Shown here: in pieces, positions 1-8,541 of the stretch
How the letters are laid out: each line of letters begins with the position of its first letter
Position numbering within the stretch: position 1 is the first letter of the stretch
Assembly (NCBI RefSeq): GCF_000336755.1
Contig: NZ_AOLK01000024.1
Span: forward strand, 62,001 to 126,000
Direction: 5' to 3'
DNA: 64,000 nt
Origin: Haloferax elongans ATCC BAA-1513
GTDB lineage: Archaea > Halobacteriota > Halobacteria > Halobacteriales > Haloferacaceae
Made by a program: the position numbers and the translations under genes
Notes under the pieces: model-generated
Database searches by the model: none
The model's input: the letters and a program-made list of their open reading frames with translations, nothing else
Told to the model about the DNA's origin: nothing

Positions 1-397
1 TGACGTTGACAGACCGGGTAAACGAGACGATGAACTTGCCGAACAGGTACGTCCAGCGGTTCGGTGTCGTGTTGCTCGCGCTGAGGAACGCCACGGGAAG
101 CGCCATCACGATTGCGAGCGCCGTCCCGAGAATCGAGATGTTGATGGTTTCGAGAAGCGGCCCCACGATTTCGCTGGTGTAGATGACGTTCGGCGGGTAC
201 ATCCGCGTCAAGAGGTCCATCACCTCGTTCGGCGCGGACGCGACGTAGCCGTAGTTGATGTCCATCGACCGCCACGCGGCGGCGAGAATCACGAGGACGC
301 CCAGCGTGAGGAAGTAGCGAATCAGTCGCTGTCGCGTGTCGAATCGCTCCCACTCGGCACCACTGTCGGCCCCACTGAACTCGGATTTACTCGCCAT
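1..397 (-). CDS. phnE: Phosphonate ABC transporter permease PhnE, second copy (C-terminus outside window)
   Basis: This is the N-terminal 132 codons of a membrane permease for phosphonate-type substrates, read on the minus strand and cut by the window edge. It begins ATG at 397, immediately after the stop of the neighbouring phnE (398-400), so the two are translationally adjacent. Visible are a hydrophilic start (MASKSEF...), a first membrane segment around residues 29-42, and a second starting near residue 86 that opens the permease domain (ETINISILGTALAIVMALP). The first copy has the same layout. Two PhnE permeases in tandem with PhnC and PhnD would form a heterodimeric channel. Family assignment is firm; the substrate is inferred from family only. 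Confidence 0.85.
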   Translation of the reverse strand, partial: MASKSEFSGADSGAEWERFDTRQRLIRYFLTLGVLVILAAAWRSMDINYGYVASAPNEVMDLLTRMYPPNVIYTSEIVGPLLETINISILGTALAIVMALPVAFLSASNTTPNRWTYLFGKFIVSFTRSVNV

Positions 398-1210
398 CTA
401 TTGGACCCTCCGGCGGGCGTAGGCGCTCGCGGCCTCGCCTATCATGACGATGCCGACGATGACGAGGATAATCAGCGAACTGTACTGGTAGTCGTACTTC
501 TGGAAGGAGTTGAGGAGCGTAATCCCGATTCCGCCTGCGCCGACGATACCGACGACGGTACTGTGGCGGAGGTTGATGTCCAGTCGGTAGATGGACAAGC
601 CGATGATTCGCGGGATAATCTGCGGGAGGACGCTGTAGAGGTACACCTGCATGCGACTCCCTCCGACGGCCTCGATAGCGTCCATCTGGCCGGTGTCGAT
701 GTCTTCTATCTCTTCGGAAAGAAGCTTCGCGAAGAATCCTACCGTCTTGAACGCCAGTGCCAGTACGCCCGCGAGCGGGCCGAATCCGACCGCCTTCACC
801 ATGACGATGGCGACGATGAGTTCGTGGAACGACCGCGTGACGGCGATGATGCTCCGTCCGACGAGATAGATTGGTCGAGGTGCGAGGTTGTTAGCCGCCA
901 TGAACGCCACGGGCGCGCTGACGACGATTCCGAGCGTCGTGGCGATAATCGACATGAGAATACTCTCGACGATTCCCTGCACCATCAGGTCGAACTGCAT
1001 CGGCGTCGCCGCCGGTGGGAGCATGTTCGAGACGAGCGTCACCCCGCCTCCGAGACCCCGGAGGAATCGGTCGGGAGAGACCCGGATGTTCCAGAAGCTA
1101 TAGAGGACAAAGCCCGTGATGAGGGCGTAGACGACGTACTTTGTCGTCCGGTTGTAGAACGCAGTCGGGCGCTCCCAATTGCCGTCCACCGAACCGGGTT
1201 GCGTTGCCAT
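398..1210 (-). CDS. phnE: Phosphonate ABC transporter permease PhnE
   Basis: A 270-residue inner-membrane permease of the PhnE family. A first membrane helix lies near residues 24-42, followed by the binding-protein-dependent transport domain (about residues 80-265) with several helices. The EAA-loop region reads MDAIEAVGGSRMQ (about residues 176-188), which contacts the ATPase. The gene is third in a minus-strand operon, phnD-phnC-phnE-phnE, and starts 3 nt after the phnC stop. No phosphonate C-P lyase genes are seen, so it may import phosphonates, phosphite or phosphate esters; the exact ligand cannot be read from the sequence. Confidence 0.92.
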   Translation of the reverse strand: MATQPGSVDGNWERPTAFYNRTTKYVVYALITGFVLYSFWNIRVSPDRFLRGLGGGVTLVSNMLPPAATPMQFDLMVQGIVESILMSIIATTLGIVVSAPVAFMAANNLAPRPIYLVGRSIIAVTRSFHELIVAIVMVKAVGFGPLAGVLALAFKTVGFFAKLLSEEIEDIDTGQMDAIEAVGGSRMQVYLYSVLPQIIPRIIGLSIYRLDINLRHSTVVGIVGAGGIGITLLNSFQKYDYQYSSLIILVIVGIVMIGEAASAYARRRVQ

Positions 1211-1213
1211 CGC

Positions 1214-2008
1214 TTACTCCCCCGCGTGTTGCGTACGCTCCGCTTTGGCCGCATCGCGTTCGGCACGCGATTCGCCGCCGCGGTAGATGATATCCTGTGC
1301 ACGCTCGTCGAGTTCGTCCGCAGCACCCTCGAAGACGAGTTCGCCGTCGCTCAGTCCGACGACACGGTCGGCGTACTCCGTCGCCAAATCGACCTCGTGG
1401 ATGTTGATGAGGACGGGGATGTCGTCCTCACGAGCGATTTCGGTGAGCAGGTCCATCACTTCGACCGACGTCTCGGGGTCGAGCGCACTCGTCGGTTCGT
1501 CCACGAGGAGAATCTTCGGCCGCTGGATGACCGCACGGGCGATGCCGACGCGCTGGCGCTGTCCGCCAGAAAGCTCGTCTGCGCGGTCGTTCTCGACGCC
1601 TTCGAGGCCGACACGCCGAAGAACCTCACGTGCGGTCGCGATGTCTTCGCTGTCGAAGTTGCGACGGAAGGCATCCCACGTACTCATGTAGCCGAGTCGC
1701 CCCGAGAGAACGTTCTCCATCACCGTCAGGCGCTCGACGAGGTTGAACTCCTGGTGAATCATCCCCATGTCGCGGCGCGTCTCGCGGAGTTGCGACCCCG
1801 ACAGTCCGGTTATCTCGGTGTCGTCGAGCCAAATCTCACCGGCTGTCGGCTCGGTGAGCCTGTTGATACAGCGGATGAGAGTACTCTTTCCGGCCCCGCT
1901 CGGTCCGATGATGGAGACGATTTCGTTTCCACTCACATCCATCGACAACCCCTTCAGTGCGCGGTCACCGGAGTCGTACACCTTCTCTACGTCTTTGACA
2001 TGTAACAT
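1214..2008 (-). CDS. phnC: Phosphonate ABC transporter ATP-binding protein PhnC
   Basis: The 264-residue ATPase that powers the PhnDEE importer at the cytoplasmic face of the membrane. It has Walker [10 protein letters not shown] near residue 36, the Q-loop ([13 protein letters not shown]), signature [14 protein letters not shown], Walker [13 protein letters not shown] and a switch His (INIHEVDLA). The start [11 protein letters not shown] is the usual family start, 18 nt after the phnD stop. Length and motif order are typical of PhnC. A histidine/aspartate-rich C-terminal tail ending in HAGE follows the core. Confidence 0.95.
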   Translation of the reverse strand: MLHVKDVEKVYDSGDRALKGLSMDVSGNEIVSIIGPSGAGKSTLIRCINRLTEPTAGEIWLDDTEITGLSGSQLRETRRDMGMIHQEFNLVERLTVMENVLSGRLGYMSTWDAFRRNFDSEDIATAREVLRRVGLEGVENDRADELSGGQRQRVGIARAVIQRPKILLVDEPTSALDPETSVEVMDLLTEIAREDDIPVLINIHEVDLATEYADRVVGLSDGELVFEGAADELDERAQDIIYRGGESRAERDAAKAERTQHAGE

Positions 2009-2026
2009 GGAAATCGTGTAGTGGCG

Positions 2027-3115
2027 TTATTCGCCGAGGTTGCCCGTCTTGTATTCGACGCCGTTGTTCTCCTGAATCTGGAGGATGATGTCGTAGGCGG
2101 TCGCGTAGTCGATTTCCGTGAACTTGCCGCGGCCCTCGAACGTCTCTGCAATCTTGGTGTCCGAGTAGTCGTAGTCGATGAACGCAGCGCGGATACCCTC
2201 CTGAATCTCCGGCGTGAGGTTGTACCGATACGTGAAGCTCGTCGTCGGGAACGGGTTGCTCGCCCAGACGACCTTGATTTTCGAAGGGTCGAGGTTGCCG
2301 GAGTTCGCGACGCGGGTCACACACGTACTGCAGACGGGGGCGGCGTCGTAGTCACCGTTCGCCACGCCGAGGATACTTTGCTCGTGCCCGCCGGAGTACG
2401 CGACTTCGTAGTCGTCGCCGGGGACGACACCCTGATTTGCGAAGAGTGCGCGGGGTGCCTGGTTACCGGAGTTAGACGACGGCTCGGAGTGGGCGACGCG
2501 CTTGCCCTCAAGGTCTTCGAGTGCGTCGATGTCGTCGTTGTCGGCTTGTGTCGCCAGCCAGAGACGGTAGCCGAAGTCACCTTCGTCAGAGACCTGCAGC
2601 GAGAACGGAACCGCGCCCGCGAGATTCACCGCAAAGGGCGTCGGACCGGTAGAGAAGCCGGCGACGTGGAGGCGTTCGGAGCGCATCGCTTCGACCTGCG
2701 AGGCGTACGACTGGAGTGGGAAGTATTCGACGTCCTTGCCCGTCTCCTTGGCGATGTTGTCCATCAGCGGTTGCATGGTCGTCCGGTAGGCCGCCGGGTC
2801 CTCCGTCGGCGTCATCGCGAACGCGAGTTTGTCGGGGTCGAGAAGCTCGCTCTCAGAGGACGGAGTCTCTTTGACGGAGTCTCCGTAGCGAGGCTCTTCG
2901 CGCGTCTCCATGTTTTTCAGGTCCGAAAGCGAACCAGTCTCGAAGCCCGATTGAATCAGCGCCGCCATCGGCTGTGGGAACTCCGGGTTCGACGGGTCGA
3001 AGTCGTAGGACTTCGACGGTGTGCTGTCGCCGTCAGATTCGCCACCTTCACCATCAGAACCGCCACTGGAGGTCTGCTTGTCACCTGTGATACACCCCGA
3101 GAGACCGAAGGTCAT
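2027..3115 (-). CDS. phnD: Phosphonate ABC transporter substrate-binding lipoprotein PhnD, disputed N-terminus
   Basis: Periplasm-side solute-binding protein of the PhnD/SsuA/TauA type. Landmarks are a lipobox LSGC close to the start, a Ser/Gly/Asp linker, then the binding lobes including the PhnD-like SEPSSNSGNQAPRALF and KIKVVWASNPFPTTSFTYR. The only in-frame ATG without an intervening stop is at 3115, which leaves MTFGLSGC and no export signal. In the same frame, directly upstream, lie PTRRTLLSST and AATMTFG, a clear Tat signal (RR plus hydrophobic stretch), preceded by TAA at 3157-3155 and ATG at 3169. Either a base change destroyed the start region, the assembly is wrong there, or a non-standard start is used. 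It heads the phnDCEE operon. Confidence 0.88.
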   Translation of the reverse strand: MTFGLSGCITGDKQTSSGGSDGEGGESDGDSTPSKSYDFDPSNPEFPQPMAALIQSGFETGSLSDLKNMETREEPRYGDSVKETPSSESELLDPDKLAFAMTPTEDPAAYRTTMQPLMDNIAKETGKDVEYFPLQSYASQVEAMRSERLHVAGFSTGPTPFAVNLAGAVPFSLQVSDEGDFGYRLWLATQADNDDIDALEDLEGKRVAHSEPSSNSGNQAPRALFANQGVVPGDDYEVAYSGGHEQSILGVANGDYDAAPVCSTCVTRVANSGNLDPSKIKVVWASNPFPTTSFTYRYNLTPEIQEGIRAAFIDYDYSDTKIAETFEGRGKFTEIDYATAYDIILQIQENNGVEYKTGNLGE

Positions 3116-3170
3116 CGTGGCTGCGGTACTCGAAAGAAGGGTACGACGAGTTGGTTAAAATTCAGGCATT

Positions 3171-3179
3171 ACTATAAAT
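3171..3179 (-). promoter_or_regulatory. TATA-like element upstream of phnD
   Basis: On the minus strand the sequence reads AATTTATAG, a haloarchaeal TATA-like box. A start site about 25 nt downstream would fall near 3148, inside the stretch encoding the Tat motif and downstream of the in-frame TAA. This argues that translation does not begin at ATG 3169. Confidence 0.4.
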
Positions 3180-3364
3180 TCACGTGAGCGACAGGACGGA
3201 GATAAGTGTTGTGAATAATTATCTGGTAAAAAGTATGTTAGCGAGTGTCACATATTTCAAGATACAGGACAGGGAACAACGAACGATTCACCGTCCGACA
3301 CGCCACCGCCACGCGAGAAGCGGACGTCAGATTGGGTGTGGCCCTCGCTGGGCGACCGCAAACG

Positions 3365-3802
3365 CTACTCGTCCGACCGGCCGAACTTCTTGGCGATGTT
3401 CGAAAGCGAGTCGTTGGGGCGCTCGACGACGCGATAGACGGTCCGCACGCCGGGGACCCGAACACCGTACTGATAGCCTGCGTCGAGTTCGTCGAATTCG
3501 ACTGCCTCGCCGGGGTCGCGGTCGTTCTCGCGGCACCACTCGACGAGACGGTTTTCACCATCGCCGGGCATGCGCGCGAGGCGCTTGTTGTCGTACGCGC
3601 CGCGAATCACGAGCCCCGAGGCGTCCGACGAGACGCGAGCGTGGTACGAAGTCCCGTCGAGGTGGAGTCTGACGAAGTCGCCGTCTTCGACCGCGGCGTC
3701 GTCTGGAACGCGGAGACATGGGCGGCGAGTGCCGCCGCTCCGCGCGAGATTCGAACGGAACGTCTGGACCGACGGATGGTCGGAGGGTAGTTGCGATGGC
3801 AC
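3365..3802 (-). CDS. Conserved haloarchaeal protein (DUF7112-like)
   Basis: A 145-residue soluble protein with no signal peptide or membrane segment. The N-terminus carries basic residues (TFRSNLARSGGTRRPCLRVP), then a small beta-rich domain (DGDFVRLHLDGTSYHARV ... GLVIRGAYDNKRLARM) and a C-terminal part ending NIAKKFGRSDE. I recognise it as a protein widely conserved in haloarchaea next to rps6e, but I know no function. It lies on the same strand as S6e with a 24-nt gap, so the two may be co-transcribed. The DUF number is from memory and less certain than the conservation. Confidence 0.75.
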   Translation of the reverse strand: MPSQLPSDHPSVQTFRSNLARSGGTRRPCLRVPDDAAVEDGDFVRLHLDGTSYHARVSSDASGLVIRGAYDNKRLARMPGDGENRLVEWCRENDRDPGEAVEFDELDAGYQYGVRVPGVRTVYRVVERPNDSLSNIAKKFGRSDE

Positions 3803-3826
3803 GTGAGACAGAAGGGAAAAACTGCG

Positions 3827-4228
3827 TTACTCTTCGTCTGCTTCGTCGTCGCCCTCGCCGAAGGCGGCGGCGACGTCGCCGTCACCGGAGACGACCTTCA
3901 CGTTGATCTGGACGGTCTCTTCGTTGATTTCGCGACCGCGGACCGTGATGCGCTTGCGCTCGCCCTCGCGGGACGGGTTGAAGCCGATACCGTCCTCGGC
4001 GAGGACCTCTTTGAGGTTGCCGCCGGGGACGTCGGGGTGCATCGGGCGGCCAGCCTTGTCGGAGCCACCGGTCAGTTCGAGCGTGAAGCCGTCGAGGCCG
4101 ACGGCATCGCCGTCGACCTCGTCGCCGAGGTCACGGCCGAGGAATCGGTTTGCGTCCTGTCCTTCGACGTCGACCTGGTAGGTCTCGCCGGAATCGGGGT
4201 CGGCGACGACGACCATGAATTCTGCCAT
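3827..4228 (-). CDS. rps6e: 30S ribosomal protein S6e
   Basis: A 133-residue archaeal/eukaryal-type small-subunit protein S6e. The start [18 protein letters not shown] is the normal one; a longer reading frame to 4366 has a non-archaeal extension and is not used. Diagnostic pieces are [29 protein letters not shown] and a basic segment [15 protein letters not shown]. The tail is acidic ([19 protein letters not shown]), a haloarchaeal extension. As a universal archaeal ribosomal gene it suggests that this replicon is the chromosome. Confidence 0.97.
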   Translation of the reverse strand: MAEFMVVVADPDSGETYQVDVEGQDANRFLGRDLGDEVDGDAVGLDGFTLELTGGSDKAGRPMHPDVPGGNLKEVLAEDGIGFNPSREGERKRITVRGREINEETVQINVKVVSGDGDVAAAFGEGDDEADEE

Positions 4229-4384
4229 GCGCGGATGAAAACGGTCGCGGATAAAAAGTACGTCGAAAGCGCGTCTCGGTCGCCTCACCCGTGAATCGGC
4301 TCGTCGCGGTCGAATTTGGGGTATTGAGGCCGAAACCATACTGTGGTAACAGTTAACTTTGAACATACTGTATCCACCACCGTG

Positions 4385-4708
4385 ATGGAGGATACCAACA
4401 CCCAGGAGTCACCGGATTTGGTCGAAGCGAAGACGAGAGCACTGGTCGAACAGCGGCCGAGAGCGTTGGTCGAGGCTCGTTCGCGTGAACTCGTCGAAGC
4501 CGAACCGCGGTCTCTCGTCGAGGCCCGTCCACGAGACCTCGTCGAAGCAGCGCCGATGGAACTCGCAAAGACGGAGACGACTGCGCTCGTCGAACGAACG
4601 TGGTACGAGTGTCCCTCGTGTGGCTACCGCTCGGGCCACAGCGTCCACGAACAGTTGTGTCCGCACTGCGGCGAGCGACTAACGCATATTGGTGTCGCCG
4701 AAGAGTGA
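4385..4708 (+). CDS. Octapeptide-repeat protein with C-terminal zinc ribbon
   Basis: A 107-residue protein of unknown function with two parts. Residues 11-74 are eight units of eight residues following xLVExxxR (for example [32 protein letters not shown]); the seventh unit is degenerate. Residues 75-97 form a zinc ribbon with C76-x2-C79 and C92-x2-C95 (CPSCGYRSG and CPHCGERL). I chose ATG 4385 because it gives a polar start right before the repeats; an in-frame start at 4343 adds 14 unlikely residues. It is divergent from S6e and convergent with the HiPIP-like gene, ending one base before that gene's stop. Function unknown. Confidence 0.7.
   Translation: MEDTNTQESPDLVEAKTRALVEQRPRALVEARSRELVEAEPRSLVEARPRDLVEAAPMELAKTETTALVERTWYECPSCGYRSGHSVHEQLCPHCGERLTHIGVAEE
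4415..4606 (+). repeat. 24-bp tandem coding repeat, eight units
   Basis: Eight consecutive 24-nt units encode the xLVExxxR octapeptides. The best-preserved unit starts are CTGGTCGAACAG, TTGGTCGAGGCT, CTCGTCGAAGCC and CTCGTCGAGGCC. Third-position differences between units suggest the array is old and kept by selection on the protein rather than freshly duplicated. Confidence 0.75.
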
Positions 4709-5245
4709 CTACAGGACGTACTCGGCTTCTCCACCCCCGCCTCCATCTTCGCCTTCTTCCTGCTCGGCCTCCGCTTCCTCGATTGACTCCCAGAGCGAGC
4801 ACCAGTCCTCGGGGTCGATGTATCCCTCGACGCGGGCGCAGGCACCGAATCCGTCGCCGTTCTTGTCCGGGATGTACTCCGCACAGTTCCCGCAGTTTTG
4901 ACCCTCTTGGGCCAGTCCCGCTTCGACCGCGTCGGTCGCCTCCTGAAACTGCGTCGCCTCCTTGGTGAACAGTTCGTCGGGATTCCGCCTCTCGTTCGCT
5001 TGCGAGAGCGCAGTCCGGTACTCCTCTGGGACCGGCCCACTCACGAACTCCTCCTCGGAGACGCCCTCCGGGAGTTCCTCTTCGTGCTCGTCTCCCTCTT
5101 CTTCTGCTTCGGTCGTCGTCTCCGTCGCCGTGGTAGTCGTCTCCGCTTGCTCGCCATCGCCACCGAGACAGCCAGCGAGACCCACGACAGTGCCACTGCC
5201 AGCGAGGTGGAGAAATCGGCGTCGCGTTTCGTCAGAAAGTGACAT
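4709..5245 (-). CDS. HiPIP-like iron-sulfur Tat lipoprotein
   Basis: A 178-residue exported protein. The N-terminus has a Tat motif and lipobox (TRRRFLHLAG ... GLAGCLGG), so it should fold with its cofactor in the cytoplasm and be lipid-anchored outside. A Thr/Glu-rich linker (TTTTATETTTEAEEE) follows. The C-terminal domain has the high-potential iron-sulfur spacing: C-x2-C (NCGNC), C after 14 residues (FGACARVEGY), C after 12 more (DWCSLW), with the Gly and Trp expected near the cluster. Start chosen at 5245 (MSLSDETRRR), since upstream in-frame Met adds residues before the Tat motif. It ends in a Gly/Glu-rich tail. Likely an outer-face electron carrier; its partner is not visible. Confidence 0.8.
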   Translation of the reverse strand: MSLSDETRRRFLHLAGSGTVVGLAGCLGGDGEQAETTTTATETTTEAEEEGDEHEEELPEGVSEEEFVSGPVPEEYRTALSQANERRNPDELFTKEATQFQEATDAVEAGLAQEGQNCGNCAEYIPDKNGDGFGACARVEGYIDPEDWCSLWESIEEAEAEQEEGEDGGGGGEAEYVL

Positions 5246-5375
5246 ATGTGGAACTAGCCACCGAATCGGTTTTAGTAGGGACTGTGTTACCAAATGTCAT
5301 TTACTCGGCGTAGCTCACAAACGCTATCCTAACCGAGAAATACGAGACAGATGATGTATCGGCGAGTGGTTTGGG

Positions 5376-6476
5376 CTACCCGTCGAACCCGTCTTCCCAG
5401 CGGAACGTGCCGTTTCGCTGGACGACTTCGCCGTCGACTTCGATGAACGAGTCTTCGCTCATGTCCGTAATCATGTCCACGTGGACCGCAGACTGGTTTC
5501 CGTCCTCGCCCTCGGGGAGACACGACCCGTAGGCGCGACCCACCGCGAGGTGGATGGTGTCGCCCATCTTCTCGTCGAAGAGGATACTGTCGGTAAAGCG
5601 GTCGATGCCGCGGTTCATCCCGATACCGAGTTCGCCGAGGCGACGTGCGCCCTCGTCGGTGTCGAGGATACCGGCGAGCGCCTCTTCGCCCGCGCCCGCG
5701 GAGAAGTCAACGACTTCGCCACCTTCGAACGTGAGGTGGACGTTCTCGACGCGCTGGCCTTCGAGCGTCATCGGCACGTCGAAGAACACCTCGCCCTCGA
5801 CGGCGTCTTCGACGGGTGCGGTGAATACCTCGCCCGACGGGAGGTTGTGCGAATCGTAGGCGACGGAGGCAGCGGAGTTGACCGCGGTCCGGCCCTCGAT
5901 AGACATCGTGAGGTCGGTGTCTTCCTTGACGATGCGGACCTCGGAGCCGTCGTCGAGAATCTCCTTCATGTTCGCCATCTCGTCGGCGAGTTCCTCCCAG
6001 TCGCGGAGGACCGCGTCGTAGACGAAGTCGGCGTACTCCTCGTAGGACATCCCGGCCTGCTGAGCCATCGCGCGGGTCGGATGGACCGTCGAGACCCAGT
6101 CGGTGTCCATGCGCGCCTCGCGCACCTCGCTGGCGGCGCGGTTGTAGTCCTGTCGCGTCGCTGTCGGCACGTCTGCCGTCGCTGCCGTGTTTCGCGTGCC
6201 GCCGAGGAAGAGTACCGAGTCGGCGGCCTCGTAGAGGGCGAGTTCGTGTTCAGGGAGTTCGAAGTCGCCGTCGTGCGCGCGGAGGTACGCCCGCTGAACC
6301 TCTTCCGACGAGTACGTCGTCACGACGTTCGCGCCGCGCTCGCCGAGGGCTTCAGCGACAGCGACCGCAAGGTCGTGGGCACCTTCGCCGACCGACACGA
6401 CCACGTCGTCGCCGGCCTCGATTCGTGCGCTCCAATCGACGAGCACCGCGGCGTGCTCGTGGATGCGTTCGTCCAT
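5376..6476 (-). CDS. M29 family aminopeptidase
   Basis: A 366-residue metallo-aminopeptidase of the M29 (AmpS/AmpT) family, predicted cytoplasmic. Family landmarks are VSTVHPTRAMAQQAGMSYEEY, LPSGEVFTAPVEDAVEGEVFFD (with the metal-binding Glu), GIGMNRGIDRFTDSILFDEKMGDTIHLAVG and AVHVDMITDM near the C-terminus, which supply the His, Glu and Asp ligands. Start MDERIHEHA at 6476 is chosen because the upstream in-frame extension is arginine-rich and unlike the family. It stands alone, divergent from the ATP-grasp gene. Confidence 0.92.
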   Translation of the reverse strand: MDERIHEHAAVLVDWSARIEAGDDVVVSVGEGAHDLAVAVAEALGERGANVVTTYSSEEVQRAYLRAHDGDFELPEHELALYEAADSVLFLGGTRNTAATADVPTATRQDYNRAASEVREARMDTDWVSTVHPTRAMAQQAGMSYEEYADFVYDAVLRDWEELADEMANMKEILDDGSEVRIVKEDTDLTMSIEGRTAVNSAASVAYDSHNLPSGEVFTAPVEDAVEGEVFFDVPMTLEGQRVENVHLTFEGGEVVDFSAGAGEEALAGILDTDEGARRLGELGIGMNRGIDRFTDSILFDEKMGDTIHLAVGRAYGSCLPEGEDGNQSAVHVDMITDMSEDSFIEVDGEVVQRNGTFRWEDGFDG

Positions 6477-6563
6477 ACCGGCCCCTCGCGCGGGCCGGTA
6501 AAAACCTCGGCGTCTGCCGTTGCTGACGGAACGCTTATCGCTAGTCACACGTCACCAACTGTC

Positions 6564-7433
6564 GTGACCACTATCGCCCTCGCCACCTGTGCAGACCTTC
6601 CTTCACTCGTCGACGACGACGCCTCGTTCCTCACGGCGCTTTGCGACCGAGGGGCGACAGCCGACCCGGTCGTCTGGTCTGACGACTCGGTCGAGTGGAA
6701 CGACTTCGACGCCGTCGTCGTTCGGTCGATTTGGGACTACTACAGGCAGCCAGCGGCGTTCGACGACTGGGTCGACACCCTTGCCGACGCCGACTGCGAC
6801 GTGTGGAACCACCCGGACATGCTGCGGTGGAACAGTCACAAATTCTACCTGCGCGATTTGGAAGGGCGAGGCGTCTCGACACTGCCGACCGAGTACGTCG
6901 AATCCGGTGGCGACGTGGACCTCGGGACCATCTTCGACGAGCGCGGTTGGGACGAACTCATCGTCAAGCCCGCGGTGAGCGCCGGAGCGTTCGAGACGAA
7001 GCGCATCCCCCGCGACGCTGCCGACGACGAACAGTCGTGGGTGGACGAACTCGTCGCGCGGAAAGACGTGCTCGTCCAAGCGTTCGCCCCCGACATCACC
7101 GATGGCGAGTGGTCGCTCGTGTTCTTCGGCGGTGAGTACAGCCACGCCGTGGTCAAGCGCCCCGAAGCCGGTGATTACCGGGTGCAGGAGAAACACGGTG
7201 GGAGCGTCCACGTCGAGACACCCGACGAGGGACTGCTCGAACAGGCCGGAGACGTGGTTGACGCGGTCGCCGAAGAGGTCGGCGAAGAGCCGCTGTATGC
7301 GCGGGTCGATGGCGTCGAGCGCGACGGCGACTTCCACCTTCTCGAAGTCGAACTCATCGAACCGGAGTTGTTCTTCAGGGTCGACTCGGGGGCGGGCGAT
7401 AGATTCGCCGAGACGATTCTCGAACGGGTTTGA
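6564..7433 (+). CDS. ATP-grasp domain protein (RimK/DcsG-like)
   Basis: A 289-residue protein with an ATP-grasp fold, starting at GTG 6564 (VTTIALATC). Visible elements: an N-terminal domain with DAVVVRSIWDYYRQP, then NSHKFYLRDLEGRGVSTLPTEYV typical of glutathione-synthetase-like ATP-grasp ligases, ELIVKPAVSAGAFETKRI (nucleotide-binding Lys), LVQAFAPDITDGEWSLVFFGG and the metal-binding LEVELIEPELFF near the end. Such enzymes join a carboxylate to an amine using ATP. Neither substrate is indicated. It is divergent from the M29 peptidase and 63 nt ahead of gnd. Confidence 0.82.
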   Translation: MTTIALATCADLPSLVDDDASFLTALCDRGATADPVVWSDDSVEWNDFDAVVVRSIWDYYRQPAAFDDWVDTLADADCDVWNHPDMLRWNSHKFYLRDLEGRGVSTLPTEYVESGGDVDLGTIFDERGWDELIVKPAVSAGAFETKRIPRDAADDEQSWVDELVARKDVLVQAFAPDITDGEWSLVFFGGEYSHAVVKRPEAGDYRVQEKHGGSVHVETPDEGLLEQAGDVVDAVAEEVGEEPLYARVDGVERDGDFHLLEVELIEPELFFRVDSGAGDRFAETILERV

Positions 7434-7496
7434 CGACGCGCTTTCACGGGCGGGGAAACCACAACCACTACCTCCCCCCGAATCGGAGTCCGTCGC

Positions 7497-8396
7497 ATGC
7501 AACTAGGCGTCATCGGCCTCGGCCGGATGGGGCGCATCGTCGTCGACAGAGTGCTCGATGCCGGGCACGACGTCGTCGCGTTCGACCTCTCCGAAGAGGC
7601 AGTCGCGGCGGCCGCCGACGCGGGTGCAGAGCCCGCCGACAGCGTCGCCGACCTCGCAGACCGACTCGGCGACGACAAACGAATCTGGCTCATGGTCCCC
7701 GCGGGCGACGCGGTGGACGCGACCCTCGACGACCTCGACCCACACCTCGACGAAGACGACGTGGTCGTCGACGGCGGCAACTCCCACTTCGAAAAGTCGG
7801 TCCGCCGCGCAGAAGCCTGCTCTGCGGCGTACCTCGACTGCGGCACCTCCGGCGGCCCCGCCGGTGCCGAACTCGGCTTCTCGCTCATGATTGGCGGCCC
7901 GCAGTGGGCCTACGACGAGATGACGCCCGTCTTCGACGCCGTCGCGACCGGTCCTGACGGCCACGACCGAATGGGCGAATCCGGCTCCGGCCACTACGTG
8001 AAGATGGTCCACAACGGCGTCGAGTACGTCCTCATGCAGGCCTACGGCGAGGGCTTCGAACTGCTCGCCGAGGGGCGCTACGACCTCGACCTCGAATCCG
8101 TCTCGCGCACGTGGAACAACGGCGCGGTCATCCGCTCGTGGCTCCTCGAACTCTGCGAAGAGGCGTTCCGCGAGGAAGGAACCGACCTCGGCGACGTGGA
8201 CGACCACATCGCCGGTGGTTCGACGGGCACGTGGACGGTTCAGGAAGCGCTCGAACAGGAAGTTCCCGTCCCGCTCATCTACCAGTCGCTGGCCGAGCGA
8301 TTCGGCTCCCGCGCCGACGACCGCTTCTCGCGCCGTCTCGCGAACCGTCTCCGCTACGGGTTCGGTCGCCACGAAGTCGCCCGAAAAGACGAGTAA
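7497..8396 (+). CDS. gnd: 6-phosphogluconate dehydrogenase (short form)
   Basis: A 299-residue enzyme that oxidatively decarboxylates 6-phosphogluconate to ribulose 5-phosphate with NAD(P)+ in the oxidative pentose phosphate pathway. N-terminal Rossmann motif GLGRMG at residues 7-12; substrate-binding DGGNSHFEKSVRRAE; GTSGG; and the catalytic helix KMVHNGVEYVLMQAYGE. The length matches the short GndA type of haloarchaea rather than the 470-residue bacterial form. Confidence 0.95.
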   Translation: MQLGVIGLGRMGRIVVDRVLDAGHDVVAFDLSEEAVAAAADAGAEPADSVADLADRLGDDKRIWLMVPAGDAVDATLDDLDPHLDEDDVVVDGGNSHFEKSVRRAEACSAAYLDCGTSGGPAGAELGFSLMIGGPQWAYDEMTPVFDAVATGPDGHDRMGESGSGHYVKMVHNGVEYVLMQAYGEGFELLAEGRYDLDLESVSRTWNNGAVIRSWLLELCEEAFREEGTDLGDVDDHIAGGSTGTWTVQEALEQEVPVPLIYQSLAERFGSRADDRFSRRLANRLRYGFGRHEVARKDE

Positions 8397-8541
8397 CGCG
8401 TTCACTCGCGGGCGGCCACGTGGACTCGCCCACTATATTTTGGGAATTTACCGGAGAGCGCCCGCAGCGTCGCAAAAATCCCCGTTGGAGGCCGCCGACA
8501 TAATCACAATTTCCTTAACCCCTCACTCCATATCCGCCCTC

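Noticed and set aside
401-2005. Long plus-strand frame opposite phnE and phnC
   Set aside because: It is the antisense shadow of two well-supported genes and its translation is Asp/Arg-rich without any domain; common in high-GC haloarchaeal DNA.
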